Shown in pieces: positions 27,235-37,211 of a DNA stretch of 64,000 nt. The notes under the pieces are model-generated. The model ran no database searches. It was given only the letters and a program-made list of their open reading frames with translations, and was not told the origin of the DNA. Each line of letters starts with the position of its first letter. Position 1 is the first letter of the stretch. This stretch comes from Acetobacter nitrogenifigens DSM 23921 = NBRC 105050 (GTDB lineage: Bacteria > Pseudomonadota > Alphaproteobacteria > Acetobacterales > Acetobacteraceae): NCBI RefSeq assembly GCF_000429165.1, contig NZ_AUBI01000002.1, positions 310,001-374,000 of the forward strand, given 5' to 3'. Made by a program: the position numbers and the translations under genes.

Positions 27235-27556
27235 CTTCAGAACACTCCCATGTCTAGTCGCAATCCCGCGGACTCGGGCTCATGACCGCCGTCAGACGGT
27301 CGGCTGCAACTCCGACCTCCGGCGACCATGATCCGCAATGTTGAAAAACCGATGAGTCGGAAGGAAGCGTCAGACCCGACGACGCTGCGTCCCGTTACCA
27401 AAGACCCCGATACCCAAGGCTTAGTAGAGCCTGCACCCATATCCGGCGCGCCTCCGTCCCTCATCACCCGGTCAGTGACCTGTTTGCGCCCGACAAGGCG
27501 GGCGATGCAGGAATTTTGCTAGACCGCGCAGGGAAGACCGACAAGACCGGCGTCTG
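27235..27556. other. sucA promoter region, no gene seen
   Basis: 322 bp between the sucA start and the zapE stop; both genes read leftward. Short plus-strand frames show no family features. The sucA promoter must lie here, but no convincing -35/-10 pair or operator was identified. Confidence 0.45.
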
Positions 27557-28789
27557 TCACGCTCTAGCGAGGCGACCATGCGCGTCGCGCGCGCGGGTGA
27601 GCCAGCTCTCGCTGCCCATTTCCATCAGACGCGACGCCGTCCGGGCGAAGGCGTCCGATCCCTCCCCCTCCGGAAACAGCGCGTCGGGTTTCTCGTCAGC
27701 CGACACGAACAGCAGATTGCCGTTGTCGTACAAGGCGTCGATGAAGGTGATGAAGCGCCGCGCGACGTTGTAGTCGTCCGGTCCGAGCGACGGCATGTCC
27801 TCCACCACGACCACCGGAAACTGCTTCGCGATGGCGAGGAAATCATTCGGTCCCAGAGGACGTCCACACAGAGATGTGAATTCGAAACGCGCAACCGGAC
27901 CCTGCGCATGATCCACCGGCAGGTCTCGCCCGTTGAAATGCAGCGTCACCTTTTCGGGCGTGTGCCCCTGACCATACCGCTCGACGATCTTGTCCAGCCT
28001 GCGACGCGCTGTCTCGTCCGCTGGCACGATCCACGTCGTGTCGTCCTGGTCCCGCCCGCGACGATAGTCATTCTGCGAGTCGAGTTCCGCGGTATCCAGC
28101 TCCGAGCGGATAATGGCGATGAACGGCTTGAACGCGTCCGCGCCGGGACGATTCTGGAACAGGTCGCCCGGAACCGTGTTGGACGTCGCGACGATGATGA
28201 CCTTCAGCTTGAACAGCGCCTGAAACAGCCGCCCAAGCAACATTGCGTCAGCGATGTCGTTGATCTGGAATTCGTCGAAGCACAGCAGCGTCGCTTCATC
28301 CGCGATCGTCTTGGCCAGGGGCGGGATCGGGTCGGAGAGGCCAGGGTTGGCCTGCTTCAGTTCTTTCAGCCTCTGATGAACCTCACGCATGAAGCTCAGG
28401 AAGTGGATGCGCTGCTTCTTCTTCACCGGGACGCAGGAGAAGAAGAGATCCATCAGCATCGTCTTGCCGCGACCGACGCGACCGACGATGTACACGCCAC
28501 GCGGCGGGGCGACATCCTCCACCTTCTGTCCCAGCGAGGGCAGGCGGCTGACGACAGCCGAAAGAAGCCCTTTTTTGCGGACTGGCTCCGCCGCCGGGGC
28601 GGGGTGATACCCCTTCAACTCGCTCCACAGGCGATCAAGACGCCGGGCTACGCGCTCCTGATCCGGATCGGGCTTGAGCTGCCCGCCTGCGACACGCTCC
28701 TTATACAGGGCAAACGGTCCCGCGCCCTGCGCCGCCGGTACGGATACGGACGCATGTGTGGATGCGCGCTCGGAAGAGGTGTCGTTCAT
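27557..28789 (-). CDS. zapE: Cell division protein ZapE (AFG1-like ATPase)
   Basis: 410 residues. Walker A is GRVGRGKTMLMD, preceded by RGVYIVG; Walker B is TLLCFDEFQINDIADAMLL; ATSNTVPGDLF is the sensor segment; and FTSLCGRPLGPNDFLAIAK with DALYDN completes the AFG1/ZapE pattern. These P-loop ATPases bind the divisome in E. coli and relate to mitochondrial Afg1/Lace1. The ATG at 28789 has AAAGG at a normal distance; the ATG at 28798 is directly against it. It reads toward sucA but is separated by 322 bp and probably transcribed independently. Confidence 0.92.
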   Translation of the reverse strand: MNDTSSERASTHASVSVPAAQGAGPFALYKERVAGGQLKPDPDQERVARRLDRLWSELKGYHPAPAAEPVRKKGLLSAVVSRLPSLGQKVEDVAPPRGVYIVGRVGRGKTMLMDLFFSCVPVKKKQRIHFLSFMREVHQRLKELKQANPGLSDPIPPLAKTIADEATLLCFDEFQINDIADAMLLGRLFQALFKLKVIIVATSNTVPGDLFQNRPGADAFKPFIAIIRSELDTAELDSQNDYRRGRDQDDTTWIVPADETARRRLDKIVERYGQGHTPEKVTLHFNGRDLPVDHAQGPVARFEFTSLCGRPLGPNDFLAIAKQFPVVVVEDMPSLGPDDYNVARRFITFIDALYDNGNLLFVSADEKPDALFPEGEGSDAFARTASRLMEMGSESWLTRARDAHGRLARA

Positions 28790-28972
28790 GGCGTTCATCC
28801 TTTGCCGATAGCGAGCCGTCGCCGCCTCAGCAAGAACCTCCCCCTCCCGTAACCGTGTCGTGACACGCCGCTCACGCTCTGGTGACTATAGCCCGGCGGG
28901 TTCGATACGCCCGGACGCTCGCACGGAGTCCTCCGGCCGCCCGAATCCCTCAACAGCACAGGGTGACGAAGA

Positions 28973-29326
28973 ATGAGTGACTGGGCAGACTGGGGCGCAC
29001 GCCGCGAACATCTGGGCAAGGCCATCGGCGGCTACGCGCAGCTTTCCCCCGCGACGGTCGAAAGCGTGCTGGCGCTGAACGCCGCCGGAGAGAAGACCAA
29101 CCACCTCGACGCCAAGACCCGCGAACTGATCGCGCTCGCCGTAGCGGCGACCACACGTTGCGACGGCTGCATCACCATTCACGCCGCCGAGGCCGTGAAA
29201 GCGGGCGCCACGCGCGACGAGATCGGGGAGGCGCTGAGCGTCGCCATCGCGCTGAACGCGGGCGCGGCGCTGGTGTATTCGACGCGCGTGCTCGACGCTT
29301 TCGACGCGGTGAAGAAGGGCGAGTAA
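28973..29326 (+). CDS. AhpD-like carboxymuconolactone decarboxylase family protein
   Basis: 117 residues with the AhpD-like motif C63-DG-C66-xxx-H70 (TTRCDGCITIHAAEA) on the helix that forms the redox centre, followed by GATRDEIGEALSVAIALNAG. Single-domain members act as small alkylhydroperoxidase-type reductants or related redox proteins in the cytoplasm. True decarboxylases of the family lack the CxxC, so a peroxide or thiol role is more likely. It is divergent from zapE and borders the accessory island on its left. Confidence 0.88.
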   Translation: MSDWADWGARREHLGKAIGGYAQLSPATVESVLALNAAGEKTNHLDAKTRELIALAVAATTRCDGCITIHAAEAVKAGATRDEIGEALSVAIALNAGAALVYSTRVLDAFDAVKKGE

Positions 29327-29539
29327 CGATGTTTGTCCGGGGCGGCGAGAGAGCCGCTCCGGGCCAGCACAGATTTTGGGAGGCGCCCGAACCGATATTC
29401 GCGGCGCCATCGTCCAAAAAAAATTGTCAAAATTCATTTAACGACACACAAGCCGCACCTCCACGTGTAGGGTCACCAGACTGACTCGCTGGAAGCCTCA
29501 GGCGCCACGCGACAGGACATGTGCGTTGGTGAAGAGGCG

Positions 29540-30436
29540 ATGAGCGACGAAGCGACCATGACCGATCTGAAAACCCGACTTGCCGCCTGGGATGTCGAGC
29601 CGATCATGGCGACCATGGACGGCGGTTTTTTCGATGATCTGCCCGCCCTGCTGGCAAGCGCAGGCTTCCGCTTTCGATCGCTGTTCATCGAACAGACGGA
29701 GGCAGAGGCCAAACGCCACAGCCCAGTGCTTGTCGCCATCCCTAAAACACGTGTCGACGAATTCCTTGCGTTACCGGAGGCTGCGACCGGATCCGTGTTC
29801 TGGAACGCGTCGGGTTGCGAAGAAATGGCGTTTTTTCGGCATCTGCGCGGCCTGACCATGGTCCGCATTCCTGTCGACGAGAAAATCGACTACGGTCGGA
29901 CGCATATGTGCGTCTTTCGGCATTTCGACCCGGCGACTGTCGCGATCACGCTGCCTGCGATGCGTGACGCCCAGCGGGCCAGAATGTTCGGACCGGCCAT
30001 ATCCATTCTGGTCAATGCGCCTGAGGGCGTGCTGGAAGCGCGGAGGCGCGAGAACTGGCCGATAGCGGAGCGTGGCGTTCTGGTTTTTGAACCAAGCCAG
30101 ATGGCTATGATTGCACTCGCACTCAACGACCGTTCACAAAGAAAAATTATCCAATGGTTAAGAGGAAAAGAGCCTGATCTTACATCCAAATATGATGACG
30201 TCGCCCTGCATGCACTCGTAACGGACATCGTACGCTATGCGCGATTATGGAATATTTCCAGCGAGGAAGGACTCGCATGGTTCACGTGGCTTTGGGTAAC
30301 GACTGACGGCGAGGTTCATGAAGACGAGAATGTGAAAGAATTTATTTACGATTTCGGAAACGATGGTGCTGATATCCGTCTCCTTGATCTTATCGAAGAA
30401 ATCAACACCCAAGACTCCCTATCAGACTTCGCTTAA
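29540..30436 (+). CDS. DUF4123 protein, putative type VI secretion effector adaptor
   Basis: 298 residues from the second ATG (GGTGA 7 bp upstream); an ATG at 29519 would add seven. The first about 130 residues match DUF4123: RFRSLFIEQTEAEAK, SPVLVAIPKT, FWNASGCEEMAFFRHLRGLT, RTHMCVFRHFDPATVAITLP, RARMFGPAISILV. DUF4123 proteins (Tap/TEC) load cognate toxins onto VgrG spikes of type VI secretion systems and are encoded beside the toxin. The C-terminal third (from about 30110) is AT-rich and unlike the N-terminal part in base use. The next genes are a basic toxin-like protein and a small partner, which supports the role. No vgrG or secretion structural gene is in the window. Confidence 0.8.
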   Translation: MSDEATMTDLKTRLAAWDVEPIMATMDGGFFDDLPALLASAGFRFRSLFIEQTEAEAKRHSPVLVAIPKTRVDEFLALPEAATGSVFWNASGCEEMAFFRHLRGLTMVRIPVDEKIDYGRTHMCVFRHFDPATVAITLPAMRDAQRARMFGPAISILVNAPEGVLEARRRENWPIAERGVLVFEPSQMAMIALALNDRSQRKIIQWLRGKEPDLTSKYDDVALHALVTDIVRYARLWNISSEEGLAWFTWLWVTTDGEVHEDENVKEFIYDFGNDGADIRLLDLIEEINTQDSLSDFA

Positions 30437-30483
30437 TAATAAAAGCAACAAAAAAAATCTATAATTATAAAAGGAATCACACA

Positions 30484-31554
<1,071 letters not shown>

Positions 31555-31615
31555 AACCAGCACATTGACTAAATTTATTTATCAAGTTAAAAAAAAGAAA
31601 CGCTGGAGTTGGGTG

Positions 31616-31942
31616 ATGCATAAACTCTTTCAGAGCATTGACACAAAAGAGAAAGCTGAAGCTGCCTGTGATGACGGGAGTTTAGTCAAAACTCTGCTTT
31701 TGCCCGAAGAATTGGGGGGGAAAGACATCCCTCCAAATGTCGTCTATATCCCTCTTTTCGCTGAGGCTCTCAAAAAACGCTCGGTAGACGCGTTAATCGC
31801 AGCCATCGAAAAAGGCATGGCTCAAGTCTCTATTATACCAGACTACAAAGACAACAGTTTCGTACCTTTCAGGATCGTTACCACCGCCTCCTACCCGGAT
31901 CGATCCACCGGGGGTTATCATCACGAACTCAACATCTGGTGA
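31616..31942 (+). CDS. Small protein after the toxin, putative immunity protein
   Basis: 108 residues from an ATG with GGAG 8 bp upstream; the frame opens earlier (31517), overlapping the toxin end by 38 bp, but the internal start is better supported. No family recognised. It has KEKAEAACDDGSLVKTLL, PPNVVYIPLFAEALKKRSVD, ALIAAIEKGMAQVSIIPDY and a C-terminal HHELNIW. No signal peptide or membrane segment, so it is cytoplasmic. More acidic than basic residues, suiting binding to a very basic toxin. Position 61 bp after the toxin and shared low G+C suggest a cognate immunity gene; this is inference from context. Confidence 0.6.
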   Translation: MHKLFQSIDTKEKAEAACDDGSLVKTLLLPEELGGKDIPPNVVYIPLFAEALKKRSVDALIAAIEKGMAQVSIIPDYKDNSFVPFRIVTTASYPDRSTGGYHHELNIW

Positions 31943-32019
31943 ACACGCAGCCTACGGCAATGGCACGTCTTTAAGTCACCCCCTTGCCTTCCGGTCGTTC
32001 ATGCCCGACATCACCGCGC

Positions 32020-32655
32020 ATGACATACGCGGTCAAAGAACTCTTCCACACGTTGCAGGGCGAAGGCGGCCAGACGGGCCGCAGCGCCGTGTTCTGCCGT
32101 TTCGCCGGGTGCAATCTCTGGACCGGGCGGGAGGCTGACCGCGCGACCGCCGTGTGCCAGTTCTGCGACACGGATTTCATCGGCACGGACGGCGATGGCG
32201 GCGGGAAGTTCGAGAGCGCCGCATCGCTGGCCACAGCCATCGCCGCTGCATGGCCCGCGCCGGGGCAAGACCGCCGTTTCGTCGTATTCACCGGGGGGGA
32301 GCCCCTGCTGCAACTAGACGAGGCGCTGATCGACGCGGTCCACGCGGAGGGCTTCACCATCGCGGTAGAAAGCAATGGCACGCTCACGGCGCCCGCCGGG
32401 ATCGACTGGCTGTGCGTCAGCCCGAAAGCGGGCTCCACACTTGTGCAGAAGAGCGGGCAGGAACTGAAGCTGGTCTACCCGCAGGCCGGTTTCGACCCGG
32501 CCGATTTTCTGAAGCTCGATTTCGAGCAGTTCTGGTTGCAGCCGATGGACGGCCCGCAGCAGGCCGCCAATATCGCAGCCGCGACGCGCTACTGCCTTGA
32601 GAACCCGCGCTGGCGTCTGTCCCTGCAGACCCACAAGATGATCGGAATTCCCTGA
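32020..32655 (+). CDS. queE: 7-carboxy-7-deazaguanine synthase QueE
   Basis: 211 residues. Radical-SAM protein of the queuosine/preQ0 pathway, converting 6-carboxytetrahydropterin to 7-carboxy-7-deazaguanine. FHTLQGEGGQTGRSAVF precedes the cluster-binding cysteines C31, C46 and C49, which form the CX14CX2C variant known in some QueE rather than CX3CX2C. VVFTGGEPLLQLD and the SPKAG segment are family signatures, and it ends LSLQTHKMIGIP as QueE does. The ATG at 32020 is chosen; a TTG 36 bases upstream would add residues unlike QueE. It is followed directly by queC (TGAATG). Confidence 0.95.
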   Translation: MTYAVKELFHTLQGEGGQTGRSAVFCRFAGCNLWTGREADRATAVCQFCDTDFIGTDGDGGGKFESAASLATAIAAAWPAPGQDRRFVVFTGGEPLLQLDEALIDAVHAEGFTIAVESNGTLTAPAGIDWLCVSPKAGSTLVQKSGQELKLVYPQAGFDPADFLKLDFEQFWLQPMDGPQQAANIAAATRYCLENPRWRLSLQTHKMIGIP

Positions 32656-33462
32656 ATGACGCGCGCAACGACAACGGGCGCCTCCACGAAGGGGACGACC
32701 GGGGCCTCGCCCGCCGCTACAGGCGGCGCGCATGAAGCCGCCCGCAACAAGGGCGCTCTGGTCGTGTTTTCCGGCGGTCAGGATTCGGCGACCTGCCTCG
32801 CATGGGCGCTGGATAGGTTCGAGAGGGTGGAGACGCTCGGCTTTGACTACGGACAGCGTCACGTCGTGGAACTCGCCTGCCGCGATGCGCTGCGTGACGG
32901 TATGGGGACGATCGATCCGGTCTGGAAGGCGCGGCTGGAGGAAGACCATACGCTCAGCCTCGACGCTCTTGGGGCTGTGTCGGACACGGCGCTGACCCGC
33001 GAGACCGAGATCACGATGTCGGAAAGCGGCCTGCCCAGCACGTTCGTGCCGGGGCGAAACCTGATCTTCCTGACCTTCGCCGCCGCCCTCGCCTACCGGC
33101 GCGGTCTGCGCCACATCGTCACCGGCGTGTGCGAAACCGATTACTCCGGCTATCCCGACTGCCGCGACGACACGATCAAATCCCTCCAGGCGACGCTCAA
33201 CCTCGGCATGGAGACGCGCTTCGTGCTGCACACGCCGTTGATGTGGATCGACAAGGCGCGGACCTGGGAACTGGCGCGCAGTCTGGGCGGAGAGGCGCTG
33301 GTGGACCTGATCAACCGCGACAGTCACAGCTGCTATCTGGGGCAGCGTGGGGAGTTACATCCTTGGGGCTATGGCTGCGGCGAATGTCCCGCCTGCAAGC
33401 TGCGCCGCGCCGGATGGGAGCAGTATCAGACCCTGCGCGCAGAGAGCGCCGGCAATGTTTGA
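32656..33462 (+). CDS. queC: 7-cyano-7-deazaguanine synthase QueC
   Basis: 268 residues. The PP-loop SGGQDS lies at 39-44, followed by [48 protein letters not shown] and the zinc-binding C-terminus [14 protein letters not shown] are typical of QueC. It makes preQ0 from carboxydeazaguanine and ammonium using ATP. The N-terminus carries about 30 extra Thr/Gly/Ala-rich residues that other QueC lack; no better start is visible between, and the ATG directly follows the queE stop. It overlaps queD by 8 bp. Confidence 0.96.
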   Translation: MTRATTTGASTKGTTGASPAATGGAHEAARNKGALVVFSGGQDSATCLAWALDRFERVETLGFDYGQRHVVELACRDALRDGMGTIDPVWKARLEEDHTLSLDALGAVSDTALTRETEITMSESGLPSTFVPGRNLIFLTFAAALAYRRGLRHIVTGVCETDYSGYPDCRDDTIKSLQATLNLGMETRFVLHTPLMWIDKARTWELARSLGGEALVDLINRDSHSCYLGQRGELHPWGYGCGECPACKLRRAGWEQYQTLRAESAGNV

Positions 33463-33994
33463 CATGCTCTTCACCCGCCGGTTTTCGATGGGGCACCGGC
33501 TGATCCACGGCGCCAGCGAAAGCTGCGCCCTGCCGCATGGTCACAACGAATTCGTCACCGTTCGTCTTCAACCGACCAATGACGGGCCTCTGGACGGCAA
33601 GGGCAACATGCCCGTGTCGTTTCAGCGAGCGAAGGGCGCATGGCACAAATTCATCGACGAGCGGCTCGATCACGCGTTGCAACTGGCGGAGGATGACCCC
33701 CTTCTGGAGTGGTTCCGTGCCCATGAACCCGCGCGCGCGGCGCGGATCGTCGTGACGCCCGGCGACCCGACGACTGAACTTATGGCCTGCCTGATGATGG
33801 CCAAGCTCAACGCCATGCTTGTGGCGGACGGCGGCGTACTGCGCTGCACCGCGATCACGTTGCAGGAGACGCCGACCAACACGGTGGAGTTCTCCGGCGA
33901 CCCGCTCGCCATGCTGCCTGCGTCACGACCCGCCGGGCAATGCTGGTGGCGAAGGGCCGATATGTCGATTTCGGACATCGCGACGGCCGTTTGA
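33455..33994 (+). CDS. queD: 6-carboxy-5,6,7,8-tetrahydropterin synthase QueD
   Basis: 179 residues. Zinc ligands H14, H28 and H30 ([17 protein letters not shown]) and catalytic C24 ([10 protein letters not shown]) are in place, with [16 protein letters not shown] and ETPTNTVEF downstream. It converts dihydroneopterin triphosphate to carboxytetrahydropterin. Longer than minimal QueD (about 120) but similar to the long form seen in alphaproteobacteria. The start overlaps the queC stop; the frame extends upstream within queC but without QueD features. queE-queC-queD form one operon; queF is not in the window. Confidence 0.93.
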   Translation: MFDMLFTRRFSMGHRLIHGASESCALPHGHNEFVTVRLQPTNDGPLDGKGNMPVSFQRAKGAWHKFIDERLDHALQLAEDDPLLEWFRAHEPARAARIVVTPGDPTTELMACLMMAKLNAMLVADGGVLRCTAITLQETPTNTVEFSGDPLAMLPASRPAGQCWWRRADMSISDIATAV

Positions 33995-34117
33995 CGTCCC
34001 GGCCTCAGCAATGCTGGCGTCCGACCGGCTGATTTCTAGCGCGCCCGGAGCGTGTCCACTGAACACCAACCCGACACACATATCTCAGACGGCCTCGACT
34101 GAGCCTGCTCCCCCTCG

Positions 34118-34133
34118 CAGACGATTTCGTCTG
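34118..34133. promoter_or_regulatory. Inverted repeat upstream of dld
   Basis: CAGACGATTTCGTCTG: 7-bp perfect arms with a TT spacer, 33 bp before the dld start. Position fits an operator for a lactate-responsive or other dimeric regulator; no such regulator gene is adjacent. Confidence 0.35.
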
Positions 34134-34166
34134 AACGAGATACACTCTAGATAAAGATCAAAGGTC

Positions 34167-36008
34167 ATGACCAACGCGCAGCCGATGGCGCGCGTCGGCC
34201 CTCTGGCCGGTCGGAGCGAAAGGTTGCGCCGGGCAGCCTCGCCACAAAGAAAGACGAAATCCGCCGTGTTGAAGTCCCTGCTGAAACGCCCCCGGAAAAT
34301 TTCCAGCGCCAATCGTCCGTTCATCCAGACGCTTGAGCAGATCACCGGCGCAGAACACGTCCTGACCGATCCGGGTGCGACGGCGCAGTATCGGCGCGGG
34401 TATCGTTTTGGCGACGGCAAGGCGCTGGCGGTCGTGCGGCCCGGTTCCCTGCTGGAGCAATGGCGCGTGTTGCAGGCCTGCGTGGCCGCCGACAAGATCG
34501 TGTTGATGCAGGCGGCCAATACGGGCCTGACTGGCGGCTCTACGCCCGACGGCGACGGCTACGACCGGGACATCGTCATCATCAGCGGCATGCGCATGAA
34601 GACGATCTCCGTGATCGGCGACGGCAGGCAGGTCGTATGCCTGCCCGGCGCCACACTGGACCAGCTGGAGCGCACCCTGGCGCCGCTGGGGCGCGAGCCG
34701 CATTCCGTCATCGGCTCCTCCTGCCTCGGCGCCGGCGTGTTCGGCGGCGTCAGCAACAACTCCGGCGGGTCGCTTGTCCAACGCGGCCCGGTCTTCACCG
34801 AGATGTCGCTGTTCGCGCAAGTTGGAGAAGACGGGGCGCTGCGTCTGGTCAATCATCTGGGGGTGGACCTTGGTTCCACGCCCGAGGAAATCCTGACCAA
34901 TGCGGATCAGGGGCGCTTCCCCCCTGACGCCATCCGCTGGGATGCGGGCAAGGGGCATGACGACACCTACCGGGACCATGTACGCGACGTGGACGCCGAC
35001 ACGCCCGCGCGCTTCAACGCCGATCCACGCCATCTGTTCGAGGGCGCCGGATGCGCCGGACGCGTCGCGCTTTTTGCTGTCCGGCTCGATACTTTTCCAG
35101 CCGACCGCAATCCCGCAGTGTTTTATATCGGCACGAACAGCGCGAGCGAGCTGGAGGACATTCGACGCCACATCCTGACATCGTTCACGAAACTGCCGAT
35201 CGCGGGCGAATATATGCACCGCGACGCATTCAACATCGCGGAAGTCTACGGAAAGGATACGTTCCTTATTATCCGCGCGATCGGCACGCGCCGCCTGCCA
35301 GCCATGTTCGCGTTGAAAAACCGCTTTGACAGGCTGGCTGAAAAACTCCCCTGCCTGCCGGCGCATTCAAGTGACAGACTTTTGCAATGGAGCAGCTCCC
35401 TGTTTCCGCAGCACCTGCCGCAACGCATGCTGGAATATCGGGACAGGTTCGAGCATCATCTGATGCTGAAGGTCGAAGCCGACCTCGTCGGCGAGACTGC
35501 CGCGTTCCTCCAAACATTCAAGACGACGCACGGCATGGACTACTTCCAGTGCACGCCGGATGAGGGGTCGAAGGCGTTTCTGCACAGATTCGCCGCCGCC
35601 GGGGCCGCCATCCGCTATCGCAGCGTGCACACAAGTACGGTCGAGGACATCGTGGCGCTGGACATAGCGTTGCGGCGCAACGATCGGAATTGGTTCGAGA
35701 CGTTACCGGAAGAAATAGACAGGTTTTTTATTTCGAAGCTCTATTACGGCCATTTTTTATGCCACGTCATGCATCAGGACTATATCGTCCGAAAAGGCCA
35801 TGACTGCGTCGAGATCGAACACCGAATGCTTCCGCTGTACGACGCCCGTGGAGCCCGCTATCCCGCCGAACACAATTACGGCCACCTATACGAGGCCCCG
35901 CAGGAGCTGGCCGCGCACTACCGGACGCTTGATCCCTGCAACTGCTTCAATCCCGGCCTTGGGAAGACCACCAAGGTCCGAGACTGGAAAGCCGAAAGCG
36001 CAGGCTAA
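34167..36008 (+). CDS. dld: Quinone-dependent D-lactate dehydrogenase
   Basis: 613 residues. The FAD-binding region LMQAANTGLTGGSTPDGDGY and IGSSCLGAGVFGGVSNNSGG matches the membrane-associated E. coli Dld family, as do GYRFGDGKALAVVRPGSL and the C-terminal HRMLPLYDARGARYPAEHNYGH and DPCNCFNPGLGKT. It oxidises D-lactate to pyruvate, passing electrons to ubiquinone at the inner membrane. AAAGG lies just before the ATG. The N-terminal about 45 residues are basic and longer than in E. coli. It is separate from the que operon by 172 bp. Confidence 0.94.
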   Translation: MTNAQPMARVGPLAGRSERLRRAASPQRKTKSAVLKSLLKRPRKISSANRPFIQTLEQITGAEHVLTDPGATAQYRRGYRFGDGKALAVVRPGSLLEQWRVLQACVAADKIVLMQAANTGLTGGSTPDGDGYDRDIVIISGMRMKTISVIGDGRQVVCLPGATLDQLERTLAPLGREPHSVIGSSCLGAGVFGGVSNNSGGSLVQRGPVFTEMSLFAQVGEDGALRLVNHLGVDLGSTPEEILTNADQGRFPPDAIRWDAGKGHDDTYRDHVRDVDADTPARFNADPRHLFEGAGCAGRVALFAVRLDTFPADRNPAVFYIGTNSASELEDIRRHILTSFTKLPIAGEYMHRDAFNIAEVYGKDTFLIIRAIGTRRLPAMFALKNRFDRLAEKLPCLPAHSSDRLLQWSSSLFPQHLPQRMLEYRDRFEHHLMLKVEADLVGETAAFLQTFKTTHGMDYFQCTPDEGSKAFLHRFAAAGAAIRYRSVHTSTVEDIVALDIALRRNDRNWFETLPEEIDRFFISKLYYGHFLCHVMHQDYIVRKGHDCVEIEHRMLPLYDARGARYPAEHNYGHLYEAPQELAAHYRTLDPCNCFNPGLGKTTKVRDWKAESAG

Positions 36009-36192
36009 CTGTCTGTTCAGAGGCTGAGCGGGGCGCTCACCAAGACATATTTCGTCATCAAAGGGACGCGAAGAATTACGTTACAGACGCTTTGTCGAGA
36101 GAACAGATGTTTAGACTGCGGCGCAGTTAGCCACGCTTGTGGCGACCAGGCGCGCATAACTCTTGCGGGCCGCCGGAGAGGAGTCACGCGGC

Positions 36193-37008
36193 GTGCAACA
36201 GCGAATGCGGCTGAAACAAACGCTCGCCAGCGCAGGCAAAACCGCGCTGGCGAAGTCCTTCAACGTCAGGCTTTTTTCTGACATCCACGAACGTGGCGCG
36301 GAGTTCGGAGCCCCTCTGCCGGACGGTCGCAAGCGCCGCGCCCGCCATGCCCTCATCGCGAATACAGGCGTTCTCTTCATCCATGTCCCGAAGAATGCCG
36401 GCACCTCCATCTGCCGCTCACTTTACGGGCAGGAAATGGAGCATCGCAGCATCCGTTACTTCGCCGCCCGACAGCCTGAACTCGCGAAGCTTCCCAGCGT
36501 CGCCGTGGTGCGCAATCCCGTCGACCGTTTTATCTCAGCTTTCCGGCACGCGCGCAGCGGCGGCGGACACGACCGCACGCTAGCGGACACATTCAGAACG
36601 GAATATGCGGCGTTCCGCTCTCTCGACGACGCGCTGGATCATGTCGAGGCAGCCAAAAACTGGTACCAAGTCGATCATATTTTCCGACCGCAAAGCTGGT
36701 ACGTCTGTAACGCCGATGGCCACATCGCCGTGCAGCGCCTGTTCGATATGAGCAATATGGGCGCGTTGCGCTCTTTCCTGTTCCCCAATCGGCAGGAGGA
36801 CATTCCTCGCGTGAACGCTTCGATCTCGCCTACCGTAACTGCGTCCCCCGAACAGATTGAACGCATTCGCAGCATCTACTCTCAGGATTACGAGCTTCTG
36901 CGCAGCCAGGCTTATCGCCCCGCTCGAACCGCCGCAGCAAAACAGATTCGCGGTCGCGCCCACACATCGCCTGCGTGGCCTGGGGACCTTGCGCCCGCCG
37001 CCACCTGA
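36193..37008 (+). CDS. Sulfotransferase family 2-like protein
   Basis: About 271 residues from a GTG with AGAGGAG 9 bp upstream; ATG at 36205 and TTG at 36163 are alternatives. The PAPS 5'-phosphosulfate loop is FIHVPKNAGTSICRSL and the 3'-phosphate motif is VRNPVDRFISAFRHA, as in carbohydrate/heparan-type sulfotransferases. FRPQSWYVCNADGHI and RIRSIYSQDYELL are also family-like. It would move sulfate from PAPS to a sugar or other acceptor. No cys or PAPS genes are nearby; the next gene (opposite strand) is a GT2 glycosyltransferase, hinting at modification of a surface glycan. Confidence 0.8.
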   Translation: MQQRMRLKQTLASAGKTALAKSFNVRLFSDIHERGAEFGAPLPDGRKRRARHALIANTGVLFIHVPKNAGTSICRSLYGQEMEHRSIRYFAARQPELAKLPSVAVVRNPVDRFISAFRHARSGGGHDRTLADTFRTEYAAFRSLDDALDHVEAAKNWYQVDHIFRPQSWYVCNADGHIAVQRLFDMSNMGALRSFLFPNRQEDIPRVNASISPTVTASPEQIERIRSIYSQDYELLRSQAYRPARTAAAKQIRGRAHTSPAWPGDLAPAAT

Positions 37009-37211
37009 CAGCTTTGTACGCGATACTGCGGCAGACGTAATTTCACGTAAGGGCCATCGCCCCGCCGAACAGGTGGAGCAGGCGCTTCGCGCGGACGCTC
37101 TCCCGATTGCGCATGTATGCAGGTCGCGATTAATAACGCGTCTGCATTTCACACCCGGGCCAGCCGCCTATTATACTTCAGACGCCAGCACATCGTCATT
37201 GCGGCCCGCAG

